Assembly: GCF_016735675.1 (NCBI RefSeq)
Contig: NZ_JAERSG010000001.1
Coordinates: 806,001-870,000, forward strand
Source: Nocardioides baculatus
GTDB lineage: Bacteria > Actinomycetota > Actinomycetes > Propionibacteriales > Nocardioidaceae
Direction: 5' to 3'
DNA: 64,000 nt
Position numbers and translations under genes: made by a program. Positions 9,158-17,888 of this stretch are shown one piece after another (within the stretch, counting starts at the first letter, position 1; each line of letters starts with the position of its first letter). Below the pieces are notes generated by a model, which saw only the letters and a program-made list of their open reading frames with translations, searched no databases and had not been told where the DNA came from.

Positions 9158-10209
9158 GTCCTCGACGTGTGGTGTTCGTCGTCGGTTCGGGCCGCAGCGG
9201 CACGAGCACGATGGCCGGCACGCTGCGCACGCTCGGCCTCCACGTGCCGCAGCCCGAGGTCGTCGCCGACGCCACCAACCCCAAGGGGTTCGGCGAGCCG
9301 CGCTGGGTCGTCGACCTCCACACCGAGCTGCTCGCGCGCAGCAACGTGCAGGTCTCCGACGCCCGACCGCGGGCCTGGCTCGACGCCGGCACCACCAGCG
9401 GCGACCACGCCACCCGCGAGCGCGTCACCACCTGGCTCCAGGACCAGCTGGCCGTGAGCGACGAGCTCGTCATCAAGGACCCGCGCGCGTCCTGGTTCCT
9501 CGGTCTCTGGCGAGCCGCCGCGGACCGCTGCGACGCGACGTCGTCCTACGTCACCATGCTCCGGCCGGTGACCGAGGTGGTCGGCTCGAAGCAGACCTAC
9601 TACGGGCCCACTGGAGGGCGGGGCGGCGGCGGCTCCGACCAGGGCGCCATCACCCGGACGGCCGCGTGGATCAACATGATGCTCCACACCGAGCGCGCGA
9701 CCCGCGGCCAGCAGCGGGCGTTCGTCCGCTACGGCGACCTCCTCGACGACTGGACCCAGCCGGTCTTCGCGCTCGGCGAGAAGTTCGACCTCAACGGCGT
9801 GAAGACCGCGATGGCCGTCGACATCGCCGAGGTGCACCGCTTCATCGACCCGTCGCTGCGGCGGGTGACGATGACGTGGGACGACATCGGCGTGCCCGAC
9901 CGGCTGCGCGAGCTCGCCGACGAGACCTGGCAGGCGCTCGACTCCCTCGCCACCGACGACGCAGCCTCGACCCAGGAGTGGTGCGACCAGCTGCGCACCG
10001 CCTATGCCGCGCAGTACGCGGAGGCGGAGGCGTTCGCCCACTCGACGGTCGTCGCGCAACGGCGTACGGCTGCGGCGCAGGCGCGACGCGAGGCGGCCGA
10101 GCAGACCTCGAGCGGCGCCGACCGGATCCCGCACGCCGTACGGGCGATGGTGCCCCCGGCGGCCCGCCAGAAGCTGCGCAGGGCGATGGGCCGGGAGCGA
10201 CCGGCCTGA
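9154..10209 (+). CDS. sulfotransferase family protein
   Basis: The 351-residue protein begins with a strand-loop-helix PAPS-binding P-loop (VVFVVGSGRSGTSTMAGTL, about residues 6-24). Further along are a conserved ELVIKDPRASWFL segment, typical of bacterial sulfotransferase_3 proteins, and YVTMLRPVTEVVGS, equivalent to the 3'-phosphate-binding region. The C-terminal about 100 residues are helical and Ala/Arg-rich. It would move a sulfuryl group from PAPS to a carbohydrate or lipid acceptor; the acceptor is unknown. It overlaps the following glycosyltransferase gene by one base (TGATG) and leads a four-gene coupled cluster, so a sulfated surface glycan is a reasonable inference. Confidence 0.75.
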   Translation: MSPRRVVFVVGSGRSGTSTMAGTLRTLGLHVPQPEVVADATNPKGFGEPRWVVDLHTELLARSNVQVSDARPRAWLDAGTTSGDHATRERVTTWLQDQLAVSDELVIKDPRASWFLGLWRAAADRCDATSSYVTMLRPVTEVVGSKQTYYGPTGGRGGGGSDQGAITRTAAWINMMLHTERATRGQQRAFVRYGDLLDDWTQPVFALGEKFDLNGVKTAMAVDIAEVHRFIDPSLRRVTMTWDDIGVPDRLRELADETWQALDSLATDDAASTQEWCDQLRTAYAAQYAEAEAFAHSTVVAQRRTAAAQARREAAEQTSSGADRIPHAVRAMVPPAARQKLRRAMGRERPA

Positions 10210-11162
10210 TGCCCGACATCGCCGCGCTGGAGGGGGACTCCGGCTACGACGTGACCTGGCCGTGGACCGCAGGGGAGCGCCTCGAGCCGGGCCTGACGTG
10301 CGTCTTCCGGGTGCGCAACGAGGCGCGCAACCTGCCATGGGTGCTGCCGCCGATCTTCTCGGCGGTCGACCACGTGCTGCTGGTGGACAACGGCTCCGAC
10401 GACGACACGTCCGGCGTCGCGCAGCGGGTCGCGGAGCACTGTGGCGCGGCCGACCGGCTCACCGTCCTCGACTACCCGCACGCGGTCGCCCGCGCCGGTG
10501 GCGAGCACCTCGCGACCCCGGCGACGAGCGTCCACTCGCTCACCCACTTCTACAACTGGTGCTTCTCCCACGTCCGCACGACCTACTCGATGAAGTGGGA
10601 CGGCGACATGGTGCTGACGCCCGAGGGCGCCGGCATCCTGCGCGACCTGTCGTGGCAGCTCCAGTCGACGCGCGCGATCGTCGCGATGCCGCGCCACCCG
10701 CTCACCGTCGTGGACAAGTCGACCGGCTGGCTCGACCTGTCGCTGCGCTTCCTCGAGCCGTGGGTCTACCCGATGGGACCCGACACCACCTTCGTGAAGG
10801 CCTTCGACTGGGAGCTGCGCGAGCAGCCGTCCGGCATCGAGCGGATCGTGCTCCAGCAGGGCCTGGTCGTCGAGGTGAAGTGGCTCGACGCCGACGAGTA
10901 CGCCCACTGGCGCCGCGACGGCGTCGACTTCACCAACACCCGGCTCTACCGCAAGCTGCGGGAGTTCGAGGTGGACGAGGCGATCCGCAACGGCGACCCC
11001 GAGGCGCTGGGCGGGCTCGTCAAGGTGACCGCCCCCGCTGGCGTCCACATCATCGACCACGTCAGCCGCGACTGGCTCTGGCGCCAGCCCCGGCCGCTCG
11101 TGCAGCACTCGCTGCCCCCGTCCCTCAAGCACCGAGCACTGAAGGAGGGGGTGCGCGCATGA
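10209..11162 (+). CDS. glycosyltransferase family 2-like protein
   Basis: A 317-residue protein with a GT-A nucleotide-sugar fold: LTCVFRVRNEARNLPWVLPP (start of the Rossmann-like half), VLLVDNGSDDDT and a DxD-like site in MKWDGDM. Conserved Trp/Tyr-rich stretches follow (WLDLSLRFLEPWVYPMGP). There is no membrane segment, so it is cytosolic or peripheral. The start at 10209 overlaps the sulfotransferase stop by one base and its stop overlaps the next start (ATGA), so it is translated as part of the same operon. Donor and acceptor sugars are not predictable. Confidence 0.8.
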   Translation: MPDIAALEGDSGYDVTWPWTAGERLEPGLTCVFRVRNEARNLPWVLPPIFSAVDHVLLVDNGSDDDTSGVAQRVAEHCGAADRLTVLDYPHAVARAGGEHLATPATSVHSLTHFYNWCFSHVRTTYSMKWDGDMVLTPEGAGILRDLSWQLQSTRAIVAMPRHPLTVVDKSTGWLDLSLRFLEPWVYPMGPDTTFVKAFDWELREQPSGIERIVLQQGLVVEVKWLDADEYAHWRRDGVDFTNTRLYRKLREFEVDEAIRNGDPEALGGLVKVTAPAGVHIIDHVSRDWLWRQPRPLVQHSLPPSLKHRALKEGVRA

Positions 11163-12940
11163 CCGCGGCAGCCCATCCCCTGCACGACCTCCGGATGCCG
11201 GGCCCGACCCTGGTCCTGGTCGACGACTCCGACGGCCTCGCCCTCGACGCGCTGCACGGCATCGAGGACGTCCCCGGCCTCGAGCCCACCGTCGTCCCGC
11301 TGTCGGCGCTCGACGGACCCCGCAAGGGCTGGGGCTCGGTCCTCGTCGTCGCCGCCGACCGCGCGCGGCTGCGGCGGATGGCCAGCGCCGTACCCCTCCT
11401 CGGTCAGTGCAAGGCCGTCGCCTGCTGGCTCACCGACACCCCCACGCCGTGGGTGCTGGTGCCGCGACCGGAGTGGCCGCCGCTGGCGCACCTCGCGGCG
11501 CGGCCGGCCGGTGATCGCGGCGTCCTCACGGTCGTCCGCTTCGGCTCCGGTGCGCGGGCGCAGCTCGTCGTGATGGAGATGGCCCGGCAGGCCGCCGGAC
11601 CCGGTGACACCACGCACGGCGGCGTCGTCCTGGCGTACGCCGGTCGTCCCGCCGCGCCCGGCCTCGACGCTCGTGCGGTGCTGCTGACCGACGTCGCCGG
11701 TGCCGCCGAGGAGGCGCGCGACGTGCCGCCCGACGTGGTCGTCGCGCGTCGCGACGGTCAGGTCGCGGCCCACCACGTGATCGATCGCGCGCCGACGGTC
11801 GTCACCGATCCCGGGCCGGAGCCCGTGGACGAGCGGATCTTCAGCCCGATCGGCTTCCGCAAGGACTGGGACGAGCCGGTGGTCGCCCTCGAGGGCCCGA
11901 TCACGGAGGTCGTCGTCGCCGCGGCCCGTGCCCACCAGGGGGTGCGGCTCACGCCCGAGTCGTCGACCTCCGACGTGCTGGCCCTTGCCGCGGCGGGCGT
12001 GCCACTGGTCGGTGTCGACGCGGTCCGGCTCACCGAGTCCGGGCTCGCGCCCGCCCTCGTCGACGCGCTCACGGCCGACGTCGACCTCGCCGACGCGCTG
12101 CGCCGCGAGGAGCACAGCCTCGCCGTGCGCCGCGCCGCCTTCGACCACCACTCCACGCTGGCCTGGCGCTCGGCACTCGCCGACCGCGCCGGCGTACGCC
12201 ACGTCGCGCTGCCGCCGGTCAGCGCCCTGCTGGCCACCAAGCGGCCCGAGATGCTCGACTTCGCGCTGCGCCAGGTCGCCCGGCAGCGGGGCGCGGAGGT
12301 CGAGCTGGTGCTCGCCGCGCACGGCTTCGAGCCCGACCGCGACGCCGTACGCCGTGCGCTCGGCGACCGGCCGCACCAGGTGCTCACCTTCGACGGGGAC
12401 GCCTTCTTCGGCGACGTCCTCACCGCCGCGGCGCGGGCCGCGTCGAGCGAGGTGCTGCTCAAGGTCGACGACGACGACTGGTACTCACCCGACGCCGTCC
12501 ACGACCTGCTGATGGCCCGCCGCTTCTCCGGCGCCGACGTCGTCGGGATGCCGTCGGAGTTCGTCTACCTCCACGCCAACGCGGACCGCGAGGACCTCAC
12601 CGTCCGGCGCAACCACCCCTCGGAGCTCTTCGCCCGCTTCGTCGCCGGTGGCACGCTGCTGCTCGACCGCGGGCTGCTGCGCTCGCTCGGCGACTTCCGC
12701 CGGGTGCGGAAGTTCGTCGACGCCCAGCTGCTGTCCGGCGTCGAGGCCGCGGGCGGCCGGATCTACCGCACCCACGGGCTCGGTTACATCCTGCGGCGCA
12801 CCGGCGCGGGACACACCTGGCAGCGTGACGACGAGGAGTTCCGCCGACCTGACATCGTGGCCTGCGAGTGGACGGGGTTCCAGCCCAGCCTGGCGCTGGA
12901 GGTCGACCCGCTCGACCGGCCGGACGGGGGTGGCGAGTAG
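11159..12940 (+). CDS. two-part protein with C-terminal glycosyltransferase-2 domain
   Basis: 593 residues. The N-terminal half (about 1-340) is unrecognised but resembles the layout of a GT-B/CgeB-like Rossmann protein (LVLVDDSDGLALDALHGI, and STSDVLALAAAGVPLVGVDA near its end). The C-terminal half (about 355-590) is a GT-A domain: LLATKRPEMLDFALRQVARQ, a DDDD acid cluster in LLKVDDDDWYSPDAV that fits the DxD motif, and VDAQLLSGVEAAGG. It overlaps both neighbours (ATGA upstream, TAGTG downstream), which argues for stoichiometric synthesis with them. It probably acts on the same surface polymer as its neighbours. Confidence 0.7.
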   Translation: MTAAAHPLHDLRMPGPTLVLVDDSDGLALDALHGIEDVPGLEPTVVPLSALDGPRKGWGSVLVVAADRARLRRMASAVPLLGQCKAVACWLTDTPTPWVLVPRPEWPPLAHLAARPAGDRGVLTVVRFGSGARAQLVVMEMARQAAGPGDTTHGGVVLAYAGRPAAPGLDARAVLLTDVAGAAEEARDVPPDVVVARRDGQVAAHHVIDRAPTVVTDPGPEPVDERIFSPIGFRKDWDEPVVALEGPITEVVVAAARAHQGVRLTPESSTSDVLALAAAGVPLVGVDAVRLTESGLAPALVDALTADVDLADALRREEHSLAVRRAAFDHHSTLAWRSALADRAGVRHVALPPVSALLATKRPEMLDFALRQVARQRGAEVELVLAAHGFEPDRDAVRRALGDRPHQVLTFDGDAFFGDVLTAAARAASSEVLLKVDDDDWYSPDAVHDLLMARRFSGADVVGMPSEFVYLHANADREDLTVRRNHPSELFARFVAGGTLLLDRGLLRSLGDFRRVRKFVDAQLLSGVEAAGGRIYRTHGLGYILRRTGAGHTWQRDDEEFRRPDIVACEWTGFQPSLALEVDPLDRPDGGGE

Positions 12941-14520
12941 TGCCTGTGCAGCCGGTGGTGCGCCACAACGACTGGGGGTCGCTGACCCCGCCGCCCCTCG
13001 GCGCGTGGCAGCCAACCCTGTCGGTGACCGTCGTGGTGCCGACCTTCAACTACCAGCACACGCTGCCCTACGTCCTGGCCGGGCTCGCCGCGCAGTCCTA
13101 CCCCGCGCACCTGCTCGAGGTGCTCGTCGTCGACGACCAGAGCTCGCCCGCGCAGGAGCTGCCCGAGGTCCGGCCCGACAACACCCGGCTGATCCGGGTC
13201 GAGGACGGCTGGGGCCGGGCCAACGCCTGTCACCTCGGCGCGCTCGCGGCCGAGGGCGACGTCCTGCACTGGTACGACGCCGACATGCTGGCCTACCGCG
13301 AGGAGGTCGAGGCGCACGCCCGCTGGCACCACCTGGTCGACTACGCCGTCCCCGGTGGCGACAAGCGCTTCGTCGACCCGGCCCCGTTGCTCGAGGTCGA
13401 CCCGGCGCTCGTGCGCGACCGGATCGCGGCCGGCGACGCGGCCGACCTCTTCCCCGACCAGGAGCACGAGCCCCACCAGTGGGTCGAGGACTACTGGGCC
13501 AGGACGGAGGACCTGCGCACCGCCGGGCCGCGCGCCCAACGCTTCCACATCGGGATGACCGGTTCGGTCACGAAGGCGCTCTACTTCGACTCCGACGGCT
13601 TCGACCGCTCCCTGCGCCTCGGCGAGGACATGCACCTGGGCCACTCGCTCGCCCAGGCCGGCGGGGTCTTCGTCGTGGACCGCGAGGCCCGCAGCTGGCA
13701 TCTCGGTCGCTCGCAGGTGCTCCGGCGTGCCGAGCAGGTCAACCGCTACAACGACCCCTATCTCGCCGACCTCGTGCCGACGATGCGGCCCAAGCGCAAC
13801 CGGCGCGGGCGGACCTACCAGGTGCCCTACCTCGAGGTCGTCGTGCCCGCCGGTCCCGCCGACGAGACGATCCGCGTCGTCGACTCGCTGCTCGACGGCG
13901 ACGTCCCCGACCTGCGGGTGACCGTCGTCGGTCCGTGGGACTCCGTCCACGAGGACCGCGTCCAGCCCGTCGAGGACCCCGTGCTCGAGACCCGGCTGGT
14001 CCACCGCTCCTACCTCCACGAGCCGCGCGTCCGGCTCGCCTCCGCTGCGCCGCAGGTCTCCGACGCCGAGATGATCCTGACCCTGCCCGACGTCTCGCTC
14101 GCCCCGGTCCGCCACGCGCTGCCGCCCCTCCTCGAGGACCTCGAGCGCACGCACCACGGCGCCCGCCTGCTGTCGTACGACTCGGGTGCCGTCGCCCGGC
14201 TCGAGCGGACCGCCGCCCTGGCCCGCGTCGCGCGCATCGCCGACGCCGACGACGACCGCGACGCCCTGCTCGAGGCGACCTACGGCATCAAGACCTACCC
14301 CGCCGCCGCCGTCGGCTGGGTGCCGGCCGAGGAGCGCGAGGTCGAGCGCTTCACCCTGCCCGCCCGGCCCGCGACGGACCCGGCGAAGTCCGAGCAGCGG
14401 ATGATGAAGCTGCTCCGCAAGGCGGACGCCGTCTCCGGCCCGGGGGACGAGAACCCCCACGCCGAGGCCCCGGACCAGCCCGACGAGGGCAAGCGGGGGC
14501 TGTTCGGCCGCCGCCGCTGA
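12940..14520 (+). CDS. glycosyltransferase family 2 protein with C-terminal extension
   Basis: 526 residues from GTG 12940, which shares one base with the upstream TAG. The N-terminal GT-A domain is clear: LSVTVVVPTFNYQHTLPYVL, VLVVDDQSS and the DxD-type WYDADML, with an acceptor-side acidic RLGEDMHLGHSL about 215 residues in. After residue about 300 there is a second alpha/beta region (YLEVVVPAGPADETIRVVDS, RVTVVGPWDS) of unknown role, and a charged tail ending KRGLFGRRR. It is the last gene of the sulfotransferase/glycosyltransferase chain. No transmembrane segments are visible. Confidence 0.8.
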   Translation: MPVQPVVRHNDWGSLTPPPLGAWQPTLSVTVVVPTFNYQHTLPYVLAGLAAQSYPAHLLEVLVVDDQSSPAQELPEVRPDNTRLIRVEDGWGRANACHLGALAAEGDVLHWYDADMLAYREEVEAHARWHHLVDYAVPGGDKRFVDPAPLLEVDPALVRDRIAAGDAADLFPDQEHEPHQWVEDYWARTEDLRTAGPRAQRFHIGMTGSVTKALYFDSDGFDRSLRLGEDMHLGHSLAQAGGVFVVDREARSWHLGRSQVLRRAEQVNRYNDPYLADLVPTMRPKRNRRGRTYQVPYLEVVVPAGPADETIRVVDSLLDGDVPDLRVTVVGPWDSVHEDRVQPVEDPVLETRLVHRSYLHEPRVRLASAAPQVSDAEMILTLPDVSLAPVRHALPPLLEDLERTHHGARLLSYDSGAVARLERTAALARVARIADADDDRDALLEATYGIKTYPAAAVGWVPAEEREVERFTLPARPATDPAKSEQRMMKLLRKADAVSGPGDENPHAEAPDQPDEGKRGLFGRRR

Positions 14521-14532
14521 CTCCCTCCCTGG

Positions 14533-14556
14533 CTGGTTGAGGCGAGCCTCGAAACC
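14533..14556 (+). repeat. short palindromic-family copy upstream of the GIY-YIG gene
   Basis: CTGGTTGAGG followed by CGAGCCTCGAAACCT. This matches, in the opposite orientation, the outer parts of the 44-bp copy at 14934-14977 and lacks its centre. The two copies bracket the GIY-YIG gene. Confidence 0.6.
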
Positions 14557-14618
14557 TCTCTCCACAGATGCCGTTGGCCATCTCGCCGTCCGGTGTCCGG
14601 CAGATAGACGATCGACAG

Positions 14619-14921
14619 ATGCCTTTCGTCTACATGCTTCGTTGCGCTGACGGCTCCTACTACGTGGGCAGCACGCGCAACCTCGAAGCGCGGCTCTTCC
14701 AGCACAACCATGCCGTGGAGGACGCGTGCCTCTACACACGCTCGCGTCGACCGGTTGAGCTGGTGTGGCACGAGGAGGTCGAGAACGTCGGGCTCGCCTA
14801 CGGACTCGAGAAGCAGATCCAGGGCTGGGGTCGGAAGAAGCGGGAGGCCTTGATCCGCGGCGACTTCGAGCTGTTGCCGCTCCTGTCGTCGCGACGCGGT
14901 GGCCGACCGCGGCCCACCTGA
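14619..14921 (+). CDS. GIY-YIG nuclease domain protein
   Basis: A 100-residue single-domain protein. The GIY and YIG strands appear as FVYMLRC and SYYVGST, followed by the conserved Arg helix (LEARLFQHNH), a Tyr/Thr segment (YTRSRRPVELVWHEEV) and the Glu-bearing helix (GLEKQIQGWGRKKREALI). This is the UPF0213/YhbQ-like small GIY-YIG type, whose members can nick DNA. ATG 14619 begins right at the domain (MPFVYML); an in-frame ATG at 14568 would add 17 unlikely residues. It is flanked by inverted copies of a palindromic repeat, which raises the possibility of a mobile or repeat-linked unit. Confidence 0.85.
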   Translation: MPFVYMLRCADGSYYVGSTRNLEARLFQHNHAVEDACLYTRSRRPVELVWHEEVENVGLAYGLEKQIQGWGRKKREALIRGDFELLPLLSSRRGGRPRPT

Positions 14922-14933
14922 CGGCGGGCTCGC

Positions 14934-14977
14934 AGGTTTCGAGGCTCGTCGCTGGAGCTCCTCGCACCTCAACCAGC
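14934..14977 (-). repeat. palindromic-family copy downstream of the GIY-YIG gene
   Basis: Reads AGGTTTCGAGGCTCGTCGCT...GCACCTCAACCAG on the plus strand, the reverse complement of the repeat at 14533-14556 plus a central segment of about 20 bases that the other copy lacks. Arms of GAGG/CGAGG type allow internal folding. Confidence 0.6.
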
Positions 14978-14998
14978 GAGGGGGTGGGTCGCCGCTGA

Positions 14999-16171
14999 TC
15001 AGTCGGAGCCGAAGAGGTCGCGTGTGTAGACCTTGTCGGCGACGTCGCGGAGCTCGTCGACCATCCGGTTGGCCACGATCAGGTCGGCGCGCTCCTTGAA
15101 GGCGGCGAGGTCGCTGGTGACCTCCGAGCCGAACCAGGTGTCGGCGTCGAGCTCGGGCTCGTAGACCACGACCTCGATGCCCTTGGCCTTGATCCGCTTC
15201 ATGATCCCCTGGACCGACGACTCGCGGAAGTTGTCCGAGCCGGCCTTCATGATCAGCCGGTGGATGCCGACCACGCGTGGCGCCCGGCCGATGATGTCGA
15301 AGGCGATGAAGTCCTTGCGCGTCGTGTTGGCCTCGACGATCGCGGAGATCAGCGTCTGCGGGACGTCGGAGTAGTTCGCGAGCAGCTGCTTGGTGTCCTT
15401 GGGCAGGCAGTAGCCGCCGTAGCCGAACGACGGGTTGTTGTAGTGCGTGCCGATCCGCGGGTCGAGCCCGACGCCGTCGATGATGTGGCGGCTGTCGAGG
15501 CCGTGCGACATCGCGAACGAGTCGAGCTCGTTGAAGTACGCCACCCGCATCGCGAGGTAGGTGTTGGCGAAGAGCTTGATCGCCTCGGCCTCGGTGGGCT
15601 GGGTGAAGAGGACGGGTACGTCGTCGGCGTCCGCGCCCTTGAGCAGCAGGTCGGCAAAGGCGCGGGCCTGCTCGGTCTGGTCGCCCACGACGATCCGGGC
15701 GGGGTGGAGGTTGTCGTGCAGTGCCCGGCCCTCGCGGAGGAACTCGGGGGAGAACACGACGTTGTCGGTGCCGAGCCGACGGCGTACGTCCTGGACGTAG
15801 CCGACGGGCACGGTGGACTTCACGACCATCGTCGCGTCGGGGGCGATCCGGATGACGTCGCGCATCACCGCCTCGATCGAGGTGGTGTCGAAGTAGTTGG
15901 TCACCGGGTCGTAGTTGGTCGGCGTCGCGATGATCACGAAGTCCGCGCCGGTGTGGGCAACCTCTGCGTCGGTGGTGAAGGCGAGGTCGAGCTCCTCCTC
16001 GGCGAGGAAGCGCGAGATGTCGTCGTCGTGGATCGGGCTCTCGCCGCGACGCAGCCGGTCGATCCGCGGGGCGTCGAGGTCGAGCCCGACGACGGTGTTG
16101 TGGCGGGCCAGCAGGACGGCCATGGAGAGACCGACATACCCGAGGCCGGCGACGGAGATCTTCGCAGTCAC
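14999..16171 (-). CDS. ugd: UDP-glucose 6-dehydrogenase
   Basis: About 390 residues from GTG 16171; a GTG six codons upstream is also open. The N-terminal NAD domain has [18 protein letters not shown], the substrate part has [16 protein letters not shown] and [22 protein letters not shown], and the catalytic Cys lies in [13 protein letters not shown] (about residue 255). It makes UDP-glucuronate from UDP-glucose with two NAD+. The short helix linker and C-terminal domain ([11 protein letters not shown]) match the about 390-residue bacterial form. It lies just downstream of, but opposite to, the glycosyltransferase cluster, so it may feed glucuronate into that glycan (inference). Confidence 0.93.
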   Translation of the reverse strand: MTAKISVAGLGYVGLSMAVLLARHNTVVGLDLDAPRIDRLRRGESPIHDDDISRFLAEEELDLAFTTDAEVAHTGADFVIIATPTNYDPVTNYFDTTSIEAVMRDVIRIAPDATMVVKSTVPVGYVQDVRRRLGTDNVVFSPEFLREGRALHDNLHPARIVVGDQTEQARAFADLLLKGADADDVPVLFTQPTEAEAIKLFANTYLAMRVAYFNELDSFAMSHGLDSRHIIDGVGLDPRIGTHYNNPSFGYGGYCLPKDTKQLLANYSDVPQTLISAIVEANTTRKDFIAFDIIGRAPRVVGIHRLIMKAGSDNFRESSVQGIMKRIKAKGIEVVVYEPELDADTWFGSEVTSDLAAFKERADLIVANRMVDELRDVADKVYTRDLFGSD

Positions 16172-16264
16172 GTCGCCAGTCTGCCGCACGCCAGGGGTGG
16201 GGACGTCATGCGGAGCGGGTGGGAGGACCCACTCCGCATGACGCCGTCATCACCCCACGTGACG

Positions 16265-16975
16265 TCAGCTGCGGTCGCTCGAGTCGCCGGTCACGACCAC
16301 GTAGAAGCGCTTGCGCGTGCCGTCGGTGGTGAAGCTGCCGTCGCTGTTGCGCGGGCTCACGACCAGGTGGTTGGTGTTGCCGGTGCCGGGGGGCGCGCAG
16401 TTGACCACGCCGGGCTGGCACATCGCGGCAGCGATCTCGCCGGAGAACTCCGGGTTGGCGTCGGGCCCGGTCTGGCGGCCGTTCATCACCATGTCGCCGT
16501 TCTGGTCGACGGTGTTCTGGAGGGCGATGGTGGCGATGATCCCGTTGTTGCTGAGGTTCTCGCCGGCGTTGATGTAGACGTTGCCGTTGGCTGCGGCCGG
16601 AGTGGCCACGTAGCCGGCTGTCACGGAGAAGCCGCCGGACTGGGCGATGATCGCGCCCGTCGCGTCGACGAGCGCCCAGCGACCGACGCCGGCGGGACCG
16701 GCAGGACCTGCAGGCCCGGACTTGAGGACGCCGTCCTTGAAGTCGCGCTCCTTGAGCGAGCCGTTGCGGATCTTGTTGGACCCGATCGAGTTGCCGTTGA
16801 TGTCGCGGCCCTTGAGCGAGCCGTCCTTGACGTCCTTGGACTGGATCGAGTTGTTCTTGATGTCGTCGGAGCCGATCAGCCCGGCGGCGTACGACGTTCC
16901 GGTGGAGGCCACCACGAGGGCCATGATCGAGACCGCCATGGAGGGGGAGGGGCGGCGGAGACTGGGGAGGCGCAT
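16265..16975 (-). CDS. secreted repeat protein with a short collagen-like segment
   Basis: 236 residues from ATG 16975. A signal sequence (SMAVSIMALVVASTGTSYAAG) is followed by degenerate repeats of the type NSIxSxxVxxGSLKxRD (residues about 40-85), then three Gly-Pro-Ala triplets (SGPAGPAGPAGVG) and a C-terminal beta-rich domain (about 105-236) with one Cys pair (MCQPGVVNCAPPG). The upstream in-frame extension to 17188 lacks a leader and is rejected. The repeat type occurs in many actinobacterial exported proteins and probably forms a solenoid or stalk; the function is unknown. A 14-bp perfect palindrome lies upstream. Confidence 0.75.
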   Translation of the reverse strand: MRLPSLRRPSPSMAVSIMALVVASTGTSYAAGLIGSDDIKNNSIQSKDVKDGSLKGRDINGNSIGSNKIRNGSLKERDFKDGVLKSGPAGPAGPAGVGRWALVDATGAIIAQSGGFSVTAGYVATPAAANGNVYINAGENLSNNGIIATIALQNTVDQNGDMVMNGRQTGPDANPEFSGEIAAAMCQPGVVNCAPPGTGNTNHLVVSPRNSDGSFTTDGTRKRFYVVVTGDSSDRS

Positions 16976-17035
16976 GGGTTCGGACCCTTCGTCGGACAAG
17001 GCCGTCGGGATCGGCGGCTTGCCCAGTGGTTCGGT

Positions 17036-17049
17036 GTGACCCGGGTCAC
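17036..17049. promoter_or_regulatory. 14-bp perfect palindrome between divergent genes
   Basis: GTGACCCGGGTCAC lies in the 141-base gap between the secreted repeat-protein gene and the small basic-protein gene. It looks like a dimeric regulator site. No regulator gene is adjacent, so the binder is unknown. Confidence 0.35.
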
Positions 17050-17116
17050 CGGATGTGCGACTTTGGGATGAATCGCCCCGAAGGCCCCCTTGGCGGCCGC
17101 TGGCAGGGTGTAGCGC

Positions 17117-17251
17117 ATGGGATTCATGAAGAAGGCAGGGGCCTTCGCGGTCGCCAAGAAGGTCTACGACGAGGCGCGCAAGCCGCACAACCAGGCGAAG
17201 ATCAAGAGCGCGGTCGCCAAGGTCCAGGAGCGTCGCCAGCGTCCTCGCTGA
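17117..17251 (+). CDS. 44-residue basic small protein
   Basis: ATG 17117 gives MGFMKKAGAFAVAKKVYDEA and ends ...VQERRQRPR at TGA 17249-17251. The sequence is Lys/Arg/Ala-rich, predicted helical, and has strong G/C third positions throughout, which supports real coding. It has no signal peptide despite a hydrophobic-basic start; an amphipathic helix that binds nucleic acid or membrane is possible. It resembles short conserved actinobacterial proteins, but I cannot name a family. It ends three bases before the convergent DUF998 gene. Confidence 0.6.
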   Translation: MGFMKKAGAFAVAKKVYDEARKPHNQAKIKSAVAKVQERRQRPR

Positions 17252-17254
17252 TCC

Positions 17255-17860
17255 CTAGCGGCCGCGGCGCAGCCTCGGGCGCTGCGTCCACGCGAAGCCG
17301 GCCAGGCCGAACAGCACGGGCCAGAGCGCGAGCCGCTCGAGAGCCCCGCCCGCCCGCTCCTCGCCCGAGACGATGAAGCCGACGGCGGCCGCAGCGGTCA
17401 CCGCCCCCGTCACGAGCAGGGCCTTCGACAGCCGGGGCCGCTCCTCGCGCACCCGCCAGCCGAGCAGCAGCAGCGCCAGCGGCTGGGCGACGAACAGCGG
17501 CGTCGCGGCGAGCGCGTGGAGGGTGGCGTCCTGGTCGAGCGGCGCCAGCCCGGTGGCGTACGAGCTCACGCCCGACACCACCAGCAGGCCGGTCACCCAC
17601 GGACCGAGCGGCCTGGCGAGCAGCAGTGCGCCACCGGCCAGCAGGACGCCGTATGCCATGAAGGAACCGTTCATCACCTCGTGCCGCGGCGAGCAGTACG
17701 CCGCCGAGCAGCCGACCTCGCCGAGCTTGCTCACCGAGTCGGACACGAAGCTGTAGCCGCCGGTGGTCGCGGCCGCGGTGACCACCTCGGTCGCGATGTA
17801 GGTCGGTCGCAGCAGGAAGACGAGGGCTCCGAGCTGGGCGGCACGCGACGGCTCTGGCAC
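17255..17860 (-). CDS. DUF998 family membrane protein
   Basis: 201 residues with about six hydrophobic helices (for example ALVFLLRPTYIATEVVTAAA, NGSFMAYGVLLAGGALLLA, WVTGLLVVSGVSSYATGLAP, LFVAQPLALLLLGW and LLVTGAVTAAAAVGFIV). The extracytoplasmic loop SDSVSKLGEVGC and the pattern MNGSFMAYG are typical of DUF998. The role of this family is not established. It converges with the small-protein gene and is divergent from the DUF1810 gene, with only about 28 bases between starts. Confidence 0.8.
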   Translation of the reverse strand: MPEPSRAAQLGALVFLLRPTYIATEVVTAAATTGGYSFVSDSVSKLGEVGCSAAYCSPRHEVMNGSFMAYGVLLAGGALLLARPLGPWVTGLLVVSGVSSYATGLAPLDQDATLHALAATPLFVAQPLALLLLGWRVREERPRLSKALLVTGAVTAAAAVGFIVSGEERAGGALERLALWPVLFGLAGFAWTQRPRLRRGR

Positions 17861-17888
17861 GACGCCAACCTAGGGCACAGTGGACGGC

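Noticed and set aside
16976..17188. Upstream extension of the secreted repeat protein
   Set aside because: The signal peptide begins at ATG 16975; the extension overlaps the small basic-protein gene on the other strand.
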